From: Edwardsiella anguillarum
GTDB taxonomy: Bacteria; Pseudomonadota; Gammaproteobacteria; Enterobacterales; Enterobacteriaceae
Length of the DNA: 64,000 nt
Strand: one strand, 5' to 3'
NCBI RefSeq assembly: GCF_008801815.1
Contig: NZ_VZOX01000003.1
The position numbers and the translations under genes were made by a program. Numbering within the stretch: position 1 is the first letter of the stretch; the number at the start of each line of letters is the position of its first letter. A model generated the notes under the pieces. The model did not search any database, was not told the DNA's origin, and saw only the letters and a list, made by a program, of their open reading frames with translations. Positions 17,709 to 26,259 of the stretch are shown piece by piece.

Positions 17709-17726
17709 ATTGTGACAACGGGGCGC

Positions 17727-17755
17727 ATCATAGCGAAGCGTGCTCATGCTGTAAA
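17727..17755 (-). promoter_or_regulatory. Sigma-70 promoter of tRNA-Asn copy 3
   Basis: On the minus strand: TTTACA, 17 bases, TATGAT, followed by the discriminator GCGCCCCG. Confidence 0.85.
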
Positions 17756-17873
17756 GTAGGAAATGCGTGAGCGAACGCGTTTGCTGAATCGGGCAGCAAT
17801 CGGCGTAATATTTCTGCATATCGCTGGGCGATCGGTCAGGGAGAGGCGGGGCGCTAGACAGTGTGAATAGAGC

Positions 17874-17907
17874 AAAAAGCCCGCTTAAGTTTCCTTAAGC
17901 GGGCTTC
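17874..17907 (-). terminator. Terminator of tRNA-Asn copy 4
   Basis: The 12-bp stem AGCCCGCTTAAG/CTTAAGCGGGCT with plus-strand loop TTTC, identical to the copy 2 terminator, with an A5 tract giving the minus-strand U-run. Confidence 0.88.
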
Positions 17908-17915
17908 TCTAAATT

Positions 17916-17991
17916 TGGCTCCTCTGACTGGACTCGAACCAGTGACATACGGATTAACAGTCCGCCGTTCTACCGACTGAACTACAGAGGA
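17916..17991 (-). tRNA. tRNA-Asn (GUU), copy 4
   Basis: 76 bases with encoded CCA, identical by eye to the other copies, anticodon GTT. It is the last of the four clustered copies; the fifth lies 4.1 kb away past a three-gene cassette. Promoter at 18010-18038, terminator at 17874-17907. Confidence 0.98.
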
Positions 17992-18009
17992 ATTGTGACA
18001 ACGAGGCGC

Positions 18010-18038
18010 ATCATAGCGAAGCCGCTGGGGGGTGTAAA
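18010..18038 (-). promoter_or_regulatory. Sigma-70 promoter of tRNA-Asn copy 4
   Basis: On the minus strand: TTTACA, 17 bases, TATGAT, then a GC-rich discriminator that differs by one base (GCGCCTCG) from the other copies. Confidence 0.83.
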
Positions 18039-18120
18039 TAGGGAAATCGATTATTATCATCCGGTTGCTGAATATGACAGCAGTGGATTGCATTTTAGTC
18101 GGTTATTGGCTGTATTTTTC

Positions 18121-18177
18121 GCAGAGAAGCAGAGAAGCAGAGAAGCCGAGAAGCCGAGAAGCCGAGCCGCGGCTCGG
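18121..18177. repeat. 8-bp tandem repeat running into a 16-bp palindrome
   Basis: Three copies of GCAGAGAA (18121-18144) are followed by two of GCCGAGAA and a partial GCCGAG (18145-18166), an octamer array of nearly six units with one A-to-C step halfway. The last unit merges into the perfect palindrome CCGAGCCGCGGCTCGG (18162-18177). It is noncoding, between tRNA-Asn copy 4 and the metC-like gene. Confidence 0.9.
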
Positions 18178-18232
18178 TGGTGCGCGCTCTATCGGCAGCG
18201 GCGCGTGTTTCTCGTTAACCCGATAAGGCGAA

Positions 18233-18264
18233 CCTGCCGGGAGAAGGGCGAATCCCCCGGCAGG
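18233..18264 (-). terminator. Possible terminator of the metC-like operon
   Basis: Perfect 9-bp stem CCTGCCGGG/CCCGGCAGG with a 14-base loop, 6 bases beyond the minus-strand stop codon at 18270. The following T-run is weak, so termination may be incomplete. Confidence 0.55.
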
Positions 18265-18269
18265 GTGGC

Positions 18270-19451
18270 TTAGCCACGCGATAGGCGTTGGAATCCCTCG
18301 CGCAGATCATCCTGCAGGTCGGCGATATCTTCCAGGCCAACCTGGAGCCGCAGCGTCATGCCGCCGGGGGCCCAGGGGGCGACGCTGCGGTAGTCGCGAC
18401 AGTCGAAAGGCACGATGAGGCTCTCGAAGCCCCCCCAGGAGAAGCCCAGGCTAAACACCTTCATGCCATCGAGCATTGCGTCGACATTATCTTGGTTGAA
18501 ACGGCTGTCCAGCACGATGGAGAACAGGCCGGAGGACCCACAGAAATACTTCTGCCAGTTAGCGTGCCCCGGACAGTCGGCGAAGGCGGGATGCAAGACA
18601 CGGCTGACCTCCGGTTGTGCCTGCAGCCATTCGGCCAGGGCGAGTCCACGCGTCTCCGCCGCCTTGACCCGCAGGTGCAGGGTGCGCAATCCGCGTAAGG
18701 CGAGGAAGCAGTCTTCGGCGCCAGGGAGCATCGCTAAGGCGTCGTAGGTGGCGCGCAGGGCGGGCCAGTGGCTCTCGTTGGCCGAAACCAACCCCATCAG
18801 CAGATCGGAGTGGCCGCCCAGGTATTTGGTGCCCGCCTCGACCGAGAGATCGATACCCTGAGCATGAGCCTGGAAGAAAATCGGCGTTGCCCAGGTGTTA
18901 TCGATCACCGTGGTCACTTGGCGCCGTTTGGCGACGGCGACGATCGCACCGATGTCTTGTACTTCGAAGCTCTGTGAGCCGGGGCTTTCCAGCATGATCA
19001 TCCGAGTATTGGGCAGGATCAGATCGTCAATCTCCTCCCCGATCAGCGGATCATAGTAGCTGACGCTGACGCCATACTTGGCCAGGAAGGTATCGCAGAA
19101 ATTACGGGTCGGGCGATAGACCGAGTCGGTGACCAGAATATGGTCGCCCCGTTGGGTGACCGAGAGCAGCGCCAGCGCTAAGGCGCCCATCCCGGAAGGG
19201 GAGATCACCGTGCCCGCAGCGCCGCACAGGGATGACCAGGCCTTCTCTAGGCTCTCAATGGTCGGGGTGCCGAAAGTGCCATAGGCGAAGCGTGCCTTGA
19301 CTTGCCGAATATCCTCACAGCTGTTGAAGATCACCGTCGAGCCACGGTATATCGGTGTGTTAACGAAGCCCCACTGTTCATCGGGATTGCGTCCGAGTAG
19401 AGAGAGGCGTGTATCCAGTTTAAATTCATTGATCTCTGAAGCGCTTTTCAT
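18270..19451 (-). CDS. MetC-like PLP-dependent C-S lyase (cystathionine beta-lyase family)
   Basis: A 393-residue member of the Cys/Met-metabolism PLP family, most like enterobacterial MetC in length and motifs. VIDNTWATP carries Asp184, which pairs with the PLP nitrogen. Lys209 in EAGTKYLGGHSD forms the Schiff base. SGLFS and SWGGFESL lie in the C-terminal domain. In E. coli MetC the phosphate-binding loop reads YGRR; here it is YGTF (Tyr57, Thr59), so the usual arginine is absent. It probably cleaves cystathionine, cysteine or a related thiol amino acid to pyruvate and ammonia. It follows a transporter gene on the same strand after 11 bases, suggesting uptake plus breakdown of a sulfur amino acid. 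Confidence 0.8.
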   Translation of the reverse strand: MKSASEINEFKLDTRLSLLGRNPDEQWGFVNTPIYRGSTVIFNSCEDIRQVKARFAYGTFGTPTIESLEKAWSSLCGAAGTVISPSGMGALALALLSVTQRGDHILVTDSVYRPTRNFCDTFLAKYGVSVSYYDPLIGEEIDDLILPNTRMIMLESPGSQSFEVQDIGAIVAVAKRRQVTTVIDNTWATPIFFQAHAQGIDLSVEAGTKYLGGHSDLLMGLVSANESHWPALRATYDALAMLPGAEDCFLALRGLRTLHLRVKAAETRGLALAEWLQAQPEVSRVLHPAFADCPGHANWQKYFCGSSGLFSIVLDSRFNQDNVDAMLDGMKVFSLGFSWGGFESLIVPFDCRDYRSVAPWAPGGMTLRLQVGLEDIADLQDDLREGFQRLSRG

Positions 19452-19462
19452 AACCTTACCTT

Positions 19463-20743
19463 TTACTCGAAGAATTTAAAGAAAGGCGATAGACAAAGCA
19501 GTACACCTATCGCCGAGATAAAGATGACTCGCCAAGAGTAGTATTTCTTTAATGCGGTGACTTTAAACACCAGATAACAGGGGATAATACACGAGACAAT
19601 GCCGGCAACAGGGGCTGCTATCTGAGATAATAAGAGAATAGGGAAATGTGTCAGTACCCAACCCCATAATAAAATAATAATAGAGAGGGTAATCCCTCGG
19701 CTGACGAGTTTCTCATTGATGGATTGCTCATCGATAAAACGTGAGAGAATATTTACGACAATGCCAGTCATGGCCTCCTGAAAACCGAGATAGTTACCAA
19801 AGAAGGCGGTAGCGATGGCGGAAATATTTAATGCTATCGACATTATCTTAATGATATTGCCGGGGATTACCTTGGCGACAATGGCCATCGCCGAAATATT
19901 ATGCTGCGCCGCCTCGACCGCCTGATCATGGCTTAACGATAGGGTAAAGGAGAAGGCGAAGAACAGAACGGCGCAGACCAGGATGGCATAGGCGATACGA
20001 CTGGCTCGCTGCGCACGGTAGGTAGCGATAATCGGATCGGCCTCGACCTTACGGAAGGCGACGTTCATCGGGCTGAGGATCTGGACGAACAGGATGGAGA
20101 ATAGGGTGAAGGGAAGAGTCAGAATCGTACCGACGAGCAGCTCACCCAGGGGCGGAATATTGCCGATATAGCTGAAGTTCCAGTGGGGGATCACCACCAC
20201 TCCGAGCAGCACGACCACACCCAGCTTCATTAACACCATCGGCCCAGACACCTTGAAGATGAGTCGCTCGCCCTGGGCGGCGATGCCGACCAGGAAGGCT
20301 AGGATCAGCAGCCCATACCACCAGCGATCCGACAGGGGATCCTGGGTTAGGCCGAAGGTTTGCAGGTAGGAGGCGCTGTCGAAGGTGGCAGAGAGTGAGT
20401 AGGTCAGCATGCCGATCAGTAACATGATGAAATAGGTAATGCCGAGGAAGAACCCCCAGTTTTTCCCCAGATAGTAGGTGATCACCCCGGAGTAATCTTT
20501 ACATTCTGGGCTTTGAGATAGCGTCTTTAGATAAAGCGATTGCATCATATACAGGGCGGGGTAGGCGAATAATACCGATAGGGTAAAGACCCAGATCCCT
20601 TTTAATCCAATCTGAATCGGTAGAAAAATAATTCCGGCGCCGATGGCCATGCCGATACACAGAATGACCCAGCCCACATCATAACTGGTGAATGGGATTT
20701 TACCTTTAATCGCAGCTTGTGAAATATCATGGCTATTATCCAT
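19463..20743 (-). CDS. HAAAP-family amino acid transporter (serine/cysteine-type)
   Basis: A 426-residue inner-membrane carrier with about 11 predicted spans. The N-terminal GWVILCIGMAIGAGIIFLP segment matches the hydroxy/aromatic amino acid permease family, closest in layout to E. coli SdaC and YhaO (CyuP/DlsT). These import serine or cysteine with protons. It is the first gene of a two-gene minus-strand operon with the MetC-like lyase and diverges from a LysR gene 257 bases away. The context makes cysteine, D-cysteine or serine a more likely substrate than an aromatic amino acid, but that is inference. Confidence 0.82.
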   Translation of the reverse strand: MDNSHDISQAAIKGKIPFTSYDVGWVILCIGMAIGAGIIFLPIQIGLKGIWVFTLSVLFAYPALYMMQSLYLKTLSQSPECKDYSGVITYYLGKNWGFFLGITYFIMLLIGMLTYSLSATFDSASYLQTFGLTQDPLSDRWWYGLLILAFLVGIAAQGERLIFKVSGPMVLMKLGVVVLLGVVVIPHWNFSYIGNIPPLGELLVGTILTLPFTLFSILFVQILSPMNVAFRKVEADPIIATYRAQRASRIAYAILVCAVLFFAFSFTLSLSHDQAVEAAQHNISAMAIVAKVIPGNIIKIMSIALNISAIATAFFGNYLGFQEAMTGIVVNILSRFIDEQSINEKLVSRGITLSIIILLWGWVLTHFPILLLSQIAAPVAGIVSCIIPCYLVFKVTALKKYYSWRVIFISAIGVLLCLSPFFKFFE

Positions 20744-21000
20744 AATTTTACCATTATATTAGTGGGAGATGAGTGGGCAGCTCGCCACTTATAACCTCAC
20801 TATTTGTTTGCCGCCTACTGGTAAAATCATAAACTGTGATCCTGTGAGAATAAAGTTTACTATTGGTGAAATATAATGAATTCATTGTCGAATGCTAGTG
20901 GATTACCCGGTGGGAAGTAGTCCTGTTATTTATTCGTTTCTCCATATAGTATTAATTTAATCAATTCCATTCCGTTCTCTTGATAAAAGAGGGAACATTA

Positions 21001-21915
21001 ATGCTTAATGCGTATACTCTGCATCAACTCAGTGTCTTTGTGCGTATCATCGAGATGGGGAGCCTGAGTAAGGCGGCGCGAGAGTTGGGGCTATCTCGTT
21101 CGGCGGTGAGCAAAAGCCTGGCAACCTTAGAGCAGCAATTGGGCGTGCTGTTAATTAAGCGTAGTACGCGTCGCCTGTTCCTGACGGAGCAGGGCGCGGC
21201 GGTCTTTAACCGGGCGATTATGTTGCTCGATGCCTGCCAGGATCTCTTTACTCAACTGCATAGTGAGACGGAGCCAGAGGGGGTACTGCGTCTCTCCTGC
21301 TCGGTGGCCTATGGTTCGACCTGTTTGCCTGATGCGATCAGCGCCTATCAACGCCAGTTCCCGCGCGTCAGGATCCATGTCGATCTCAACGATGAGTTGA
21401 TTAATCTGGCGGAAAGAAATTTTGATATGGTGCTCAGGATCACTCAGCGACAGTGGGAGCGCGCGAACGCCTTTCTGTTGGGCAAGGTGAATTGGATCTA
21501 CTGTTGTTCCCCACACTACTTGCAGGGCAAGCCGGCGATCACTCAGCCGGCGGATCTTTCTCACCACCGTTGTCTTACCAATCCGGTGATGAGCTATCAG
21601 GATAAGTGGGTCTTCTGCGGTCGCGATGGGCAGCAGATGATCGCGGTGGACTCGCGTCTGACCTCCAACTCTAGCCTGACTCTGCTCAAGGTCTTGCTGA
21701 ATCACAATGGCGTCTCCTGCCTGCCCGACTATCTGGCAGAGGCTTACATCGCGCGCGGTGAGCTGGTGCATCTGTTGCCGGATTATCATGCCGGGATTTT
21801 TCACTACCTGTACGCCATCGAAAAGACGTCCCGGGTGGTGAACCCATTAACCCGTTCCTTTATTGCACATCTTAAGGCGACGCTACCGGTCTATCACGAG
21901 GGCACTGGAGAATAG
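21001..21915 (+). CDS. LysR-type transcriptional regulator
   Basis: A 304-residue protein. The N-terminal winged helix-turn-helix (residues 5-63, SLSKAARELGLSRSAVSKSL as recognition region) is followed by a periplasmic-binding-like effector domain. The start at 21001 is preferred to an in-frame TTG at 20980 because of the AGAGGGA ribosome site and the typical position of the HTH. It is divergent from the transporter/lyase operon, the classic arrangement for a LysR activator of its neighbour. The 257-base shared intergenic region is AT-rich and includes the palindrome ATGAATTCAT (20876-20885). Confidence 0.88.
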   Translation: MLNAYTLHQLSVFVRIIEMGSLSKAARELGLSRSAVSKSLATLEQQLGVLLIKRSTRRLFLTEQGAAVFNRAIMLLDACQDLFTQLHSETEPEGVLRLSCSVAYGSTCLPDAISAYQRQFPRVRIHVDLNDELINLAERNFDMVLRITQRQWERANAFLLGKVNWIYCCSPHYLQGKPAITQPADLSHHRCLTNPVMSYQDKWVFCGRDGQQMIAVDSRLTSNSSLTLLKVLLNHNGVSCLPDYLAEAYIARGELVHLLPDYHAGIFHYLYAIEKTSRVVNPLTRSFIAHLKATLPVYHEGTGE

Positions 21916-22000
21916 GGGGGCCCGGTGGGGATGGGGGGCTATGGTGCAGGGGGGGAATGGCGTGATGCGCGCCGTTGCATACGCTAACAGCGAAAAAACG

Positions 22001-22025
22001 AAAAGCCCGCACAAGGCGGGCTTTT
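22001..22025 (-). terminator. Terminator of tRNA-Asn copy 5
   Basis: Stem AAAAGCCCGC/GCGGGCTTTT with loop ACAAG. It is shorter than, and different in loop from, the terminators of copies 1-4. It lies 8 bases from the CCA end of the tRNA. Confidence 0.88.
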
Positions 22026-22033
22026 CAGGAATC

Positions 22034-22109
22034 TGGCTCCTCTGACTGGACTCGAACCAGTGACATACGGATTAACAGTCCGCCGTTCTACCGACTGAAC
22101 TACAGAGGA
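22034..22109 (-). tRNA. tRNA-Asn (GUU), copy 5
   Basis: 76 bases with encoded CCA, identical by eye to copies 1-4, anticodon GTT. It lies between the LysR gene and mtfA. In E. coli a tRNA-Asn gene (asnT) is also next to mtfA, so this copy may hold the ancestral position. Promoter at 22128-22156. Confidence 0.98.
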
Positions 22110-22127
22110 ATCGTGACAACGGGGCGC

Positions 22128-22156
22128 ATCATAGCGATCCCGTCGGGGCCTGTCAA
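22128..22156 (-). promoter_or_regulatory. Sigma-70 promoter of tRNA-Asn copy 5
   Basis: On the minus strand: a consensus TTGACA, 17 bases, TATGAT, then GCGCCCCG. This is the only one of the five with a perfect -35 hexamer. Confidence 0.88.
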
Positions 22157-22211
22157 CAGCTAACCCCGGGCGGGCGTTTCAAGCGGTGTTTTTATCGCCG
22201 AATGCGGGGGT

Positions 22212-22997
22212 TCAGGGGGCCGGGGGCGCCAGTAGGCCGCTTTGGCGCAGGCGCTGCAGCGGGTCCTGACGGTAAAAGCCGACAAAGCGGCGGTAGACCG
22301 CAGGGAAGCGCTCTGCCAGCAGCTCCGGCGCGCTGAAGAAGTATTCGGAGAGGACGGCGAAGCACTCCGCCGGCTCGCTGGCGGCGTAGGCGTCCAGGCT
22401 GGCGCCCGCCTCGCCGAGCAGGTCGGCCTCTTCCTGAATGGCCTCCATGGCGGCGTGCAGCGCCTGTTCCCAGGCAGCGATCTCCCGCAGCGGGATCGGA
22501 GGGATCCCGTTGGCGATCCCGGCGCTGCGCATATCCAGCTTGTGCGCGGTCTCATGGATCACCAGGTTATAGCCGGAGCGATCGAAGGAGTCGCGCACAT
22601 CCAGCCAGTTGAGCACGATCGGCCCCTGGACGCTGCACTGGCCGGCCTGTACCGAGGGGCCGCAGTGCACCAGGCCGATGTCGTCCTCCCACTCTTCGTG
22701 CAGAGCGTAGGGTTCTGGATACAGCAGGATTTCGTGAAAGCCATCGAGCCACTCGATGCCCAGCTCTAGCACCGGCAGGGCAAACAACAGGGCGATGCGC
22801 GCCTCCATCAGCGGGGTGACCCGAAGCTCCTGCAGCGGGACCAGGCGCTTCTGGCGGATCACCTGCCGTGCCAGGGCGATGAGCCGCCGCTGCTCGTCGT
22901 CGCTCAGCGCCGCCAGCAGCGGGATAGCGCAGGCCTCCGGCCAGGGATAACTGTCCTGCTGGGCAGGACGCTGTGTGCGCCAGGGCCACTTAATCAT
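22212..22997 (-). CDS. mtfA: MtfA zinc peptidase, Mlc-titration factor
   Basis: A 261-residue zinc peptidase. The metal site is His148-Glu149-x2-His152 in VIHETAHKLDMRSG-like context (VIHETAHKLDMR is seen here). The third ligand is probably in the FAVLSEYFF or SEPAECF helix. E. coli MtfA (YeeI) binds and inactivates the repressor Mlc, raising ptsG expression, and has aminopeptidase activity. Length and motif position agree with the family. The gene stands alone on the minus strand next to tRNA-Asn copy 5, matching the E. coli neighbourhood. Confidence 0.92.
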   Translation of the reverse strand: MIKWPWRTQRPAQQDSYPWPEACAIPLLAALSDDEQRRLIALARQVIRQKRLVPLQELRVTPLMEARIALLFALPVLELGIEWLDGFHEILLYPEPYALHEEWEDDIGLVHCGPSVQAGQCSVQGPIVLNWLDVRDSFDRSGYNLVIHETAHKLDMRSAGIANGIPPIPLREIAAWEQALHAAMEAIQEEADLLGEAGASLDAYAASEPAECFAVLSEYFFSAPELLAERFPAVYRRFVGFYRQDPLQRLRQSGLLAPPAP

Positions 22998-23223
22998 GAC
23001 GGGTTACGTTCCTCTCTTTGCGGGCTGCGGGGGCCGCTCCAGTGTACCGGGATAGCCGACGGTTGCCGGGGCGCGCATGGTCCGCTGCCCAGAGGTCGGC
23101 GGGCCATTCACGTTGGGATATTATGCGTGACTTGTTGATATTAAAAAGGTTGTTCTGAGAGGATTGTGATATGTATCGCGCTGTGGGGATAACGCCGCCC
23201 CGATGGACGGGGCGGCGCGGCGA

Positions 23224-24894
23224 TCAGTTACGGCAGCGTTGCAGGATATCCAACTGTGGATTTGCCGCGCTGGTAGTGACATGCATCATAGAAAGCAGGG
23301 TTGGGAAGAGATTGTCATGGGAGAAGCTGCCGTCACGGGCGGCCTCCTGCAGACACTGCAGATTGATGCGATTGGCCTTGGCATAGCCGTCCGATAGCCA
23401 CAGCGACATCGGGACATGGGTCTGTTCTGCCGGGGCAAACTGATAAGGGGTGCCGTGCAGATACAGCCCTTTCTCACCCAGTGACTCGCCGTGGTCAGAG
23501 ACATAGTACAGGGCTACGTTGTACTGCTTCTCGTAGGTTTTCAGCCGCTCAATAAACTGATTCACCACGTAGTCGGTATACACCAGGGTATTGTCATAGG
23601 TGTTGACCAGCTGCTGCTGGGTGCAATTTTCAATATCGCTGCGCTCGCAGTCGGGCATAAAGACGCGGAAGCGCGCGGGGTAGCGCAGGTAGTAGGTCGG
23701 GCCGTGGCTGCCGATCAGGTGGAACACCAGCAGCTTGCTTTTGCCGTCGTCCGGGATTTTTTGCTGCAGGTTATTCAACATGACTTCGTCATAGCAAGTC
23801 TTGCCGTTGCACAGCGGATTATCGGCCTTGGTCGACACCAGTTCGTTCGGCGTGCGATCGCATGCGCCTTTGCATCCCTCGTCGTTATCGCGCCAGAAGG
23901 TGGTGACGCCGGCCCGGTGCAGCACATCGATTACGCTGTCGCTGTTGCGCGCGATGTTGCCATCATAGTGCTCACGCGTCAGGTTGGAGAACATGCAGGG
24001 GACCGAAATCGCGGTCGCCGTGCCGCAAGAGGTGACATTGCGGAAGTAGATAAGCCCGGGTTGTTTGGCGCTGTAGGGGTTGGTTTCCCGCGGGTAGCCG
24101 CCCAGAGACTGGTTTTGGGCCCGGGCGGTTTCGCCCAGGATCACGAACACCAGCGTCGGTTTCTCACCCGCCGGCTCAACCAGCTTCGCGTCTTCCCCCA
24201 CCTTACGAAACGGCATTGGCGTCGTGAGATAGCGGCGGTTGATATATTGCCCGGTGCTGTACAGGTAGCTGGCGGGCTGGATCTCCAGGTTCAGGCTGCG
24301 GTTGTTGCGTCCGACGGAGGCGTAATCCTGGTAGTACAGACAGGCGACCAGCGCGATGATCAGCAGTGAGATCAGCATCGCCAGCAGCCGGATTCCCAGC
24401 CGCAGCAGGACGTTATGGCCATAGATGATGCGGGTGCGCAGCAGCAGCAGGGCGGGCAACACCCCGGCGAGCAGCACCCAGGCGATAACATAGATATTCA
24501 GGTAGGAGCCCGCCTCGGCGCTGTTGGTTTCAAAGATGTTTTCGATCATCGAGCGGTCGAAAATCACCTGATACTTGTACTGGGCATAGCTGGCCAGCGC
24601 GGTGATCACCAGCAGCAGAATAAAAAAGGGCTTCAGGATCGGGCGGAAGCTGAACGGCATAAACACGCAGGTTAACGCCGCGAACAGCACCACCGGGATC
24701 GACAGGGCGAAGCCAAGGCGATACTCCCCCAGCGCGTGCAGGATACGGTAAAAATGCAGCAGGATGGGGATATTGAGTATCAGCGTAAAATAACCGGCCA
24801 ATAGCAGTATGACCGTCAGAAAGCTGGCGGAAAGACCTTTATGCGACAAAGCGGACTCCAGGCGTCTGGCAATAGCCCCGCGGGGCAAATTCAA
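23224..24894 (-). CDS. eptA: Lipid A phosphoethanolamine transferase EptA
   Basis: A 556-residue inner-membrane enzyme. Five membrane spans fall in residues 20-185, followed by a periplasmic alkaline-phosphatase-like domain. Glu255 in LGETARAQ and Thr292 in TSCGTATA are the metal ligand and phospho-acceptor nucleophile. SDHGESLGE near 466 supplies further zinc ligands. It transfers phosphoethanolamine from phosphatidylethanolamine to lipid A, which lowers binding of cationic peptides such as polymyxin. EptA/PmrC genes are normally under PmrAB control, but no pmrAB genes are adjacent. A GC-rich hairpin at 23194-23216 just past the stop may end the transcript. Confidence 0.88.
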   Translation of the reverse strand: MNLPRGAIARRLESALSHKGLSASFLTVILLLAGYFTLILNIPILLHFYRILHALGEYRLGFALSIPVVLFAALTCVFMPFSFRPILKPFFILLLVITALASYAQYKYQVIFDRSMIENIFETNSAEAGSYLNIYVIAWVLLAGVLPALLLLRTRIIYGHNVLLRLGIRLLAMLISLLIIALVACLYYQDYASVGRNNRSLNLEIQPASYLYSTGQYINRRYLTTPMPFRKVGEDAKLVEPAGEKPTLVFVILGETARAQNQSLGGYPRETNPYSAKQPGLIYFRNVTSCGTATAISVPCMFSNLTREHYDGNIARNSDSVIDVLHRAGVTTFWRDNDEGCKGACDRTPNELVSTKADNPLCNGKTCYDEVMLNNLQQKIPDDGKSKLLVFHLIGSHGPTYYLRYPARFRVFMPDCERSDIENCTQQQLVNTYDNTLVYTDYVVNQFIERLKTYEKQYNVALYYVSDHGESLGEKGLYLHGTPYQFAPAEQTHVPMSLWLSDGYAKANRINLQCLQEAARDGSFSHDNLFPTLLSMMHVTTSAANPQLDILQRCRN

Positions 24895-25092
24895 AAATGG
24901 CCTAAGGCTAAGCAGAGAAACTTAAAATAGCCTTAAGCCGGTCGTTTTTGTGCGACCAGCCGCCGAGGGAGGCGCCCCGCCGGGCGATCGGCCAATAAAA
25001 CCTGCTTCACGGCGCCTATTCGCGCCATCGCTTCATTTTTACTCTGGCATGCTATGCACTGCGTAATTTTAGGTATTGCAGTCGGGGACGCC

Positions 25093-26259
25093 GTGTCAGA
25101 AGAGAGCGATCTGGAAAAAACCGAAGACCCCACACCCCACCGAATAGAAAAGGCCCGGGAGAAGGGGCAGATCCCGCGTTCGCGTGAGCTGACCTCGATA
25201 CTGATGCTGGCGACGGGGCTGGCTATCCTGCTGCTGGGCGGCGAGTATCTGGCGCGGGCGCTGGCGGTGATGATAGCCCAGGGGCTGCACTTCGATCACC
25301 TACTGTTGAGTAACGATCGCCAGATGCTGATCCAGCTGGGCATGCTGCTGCAGCAGGCGGTCGCGGCGCTGATGCCGGTGTTGCTCGGCCTGATGCTGGT
25401 CGGCTGGTGTGCGCCGATGCTGATCGGTGGCTTTTTGTTCAGTCCCAGCTCCATCAAATGCGACTTGAATCGCTTAAACCCGCTGAGCGGGTTTAAGCGC
25501 ATGTTCTCCAGCCAGGTGTTGGCCGAGCTGCTGAAGGGGATCCTGAAGGCCACGCTGGTCGGCTGGGTATGCGGATGGTTTCTGCTGCACTACTGGCCGC
25601 GGATGCTGCGCCTGATCACTGAGCCCACGCTGGATGCGATGGGCGATGCCCTACATCTGGTGGGCGTGTGCGGTCTGCTGGTGGTGCTGGGCCTGCTGCC
25701 GATGGTGGGGTTTGACGTGTTTTATCAGGTGTGGAGCAATCTGAGCAAGCTGCGAATGACCAAGCAGGAGATTAAGGATGAGTTCAAGGAACAGGAAGGG
25801 GACCCGCACGTTAAGGGGCGGATCCGCCAGCAGCAGCGCGCCGCGGCGCGCCGTCGCATGATGAGCGATGTCCCCAGAGCCGATGTGATCGTGACCAACC
25901 CGACCCACTACGCCGTGGCGCTGCAGTACCAGGAAAACAAGATGAGTGCGCCTAAGGTATTGGCCAAGGGCGCGGGGGAGATAGCCCAGCGCATTAAGGC
26001 GCTGGGCGCGGAGCACCGCATTCCCCAGCTAGAGGCGCCGCCGCTGGCGCGTGCGCTTTACCGTCACAGCGAAATTGGCCAGGCCATTCCCGCTACCCTG
26101 TACGCCGCCGTGGCCGAGGTGCTGGCCTGGGTATACCAACTCAAGCGCTGGCGGCTCGAGGGGGGGCAGGCCCCGAAAAAACCCGCAAACTTACCGGTGC
26201 CGCCCGCACTGGATTTTGGCGTTACTGACTCCGAAGAAGGAACACCGATAGATGGCTAA
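25093..26259 (+). CDS. flhB: Flagellar export switch protein FlhB
   Basis: The chosen start is GTG at 25093, which gives 388 residues and the family N-terminus SEESDLEKTEDPTPHRIEKA. Four membrane spans are followed by a cytoplasmic domain with the self-cleaving NPTH motif (TNPTHYAVAL). Cleavage between Asn and Pro switches export from rod/hook to filament substrates. It overlaps flhA by 8 bases. It heads the flhBAE operon, divergent from eptA, with a 198-base region between them that must hold the class 2 promoter. Confidence 0.95.
   Translation: MSEESDLEKTEDPTPHRIEKAREKGQIPRSRELTSILMLATGLAILLLGGEYLARALAVMIAQGLHFDHLLLSNDRQMLIQLGMLLQQAVAALMPVLLGLMLVGWCAPMLIGGFLFSPSSIKCDLNRLNPLSGFKRMFSSQVLAELLKGILKATLVGWVCGWFLLHYWPRMLRLITEPTLDAMGDALHLVGVCGLLVVLGLLPMVGFDVFYQVWSNLSKLRMTKQEIKDEFKEQEGDPHVKGRIRQQQRAAARRRMMSDVPRADVIVTNPTHYAVALQYQENKMSAPKVLAKGAGEIAQRIKALGAEHRIPQLEAPPLARALYRHSEIGQAIPATLYAAVAEVLAWVYQLKRWRLEGGQAPKKPANLPVPPALDFGVTDSEEGTPIDG

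Noticed and set aside
16976..18040. The tRNA-Asn repeats as a CRISPR array
   Set aside because: The roughly 300-base period and perfect tRNA structure explain the repeats; there are no short direct repeats with unique spacers and no cas genes.
17529..18093. Minus-strand open frames running through the tRNA genes
   Set aside because: Repeated peptide stretches in them are simply translated tRNA-Asn sequence.
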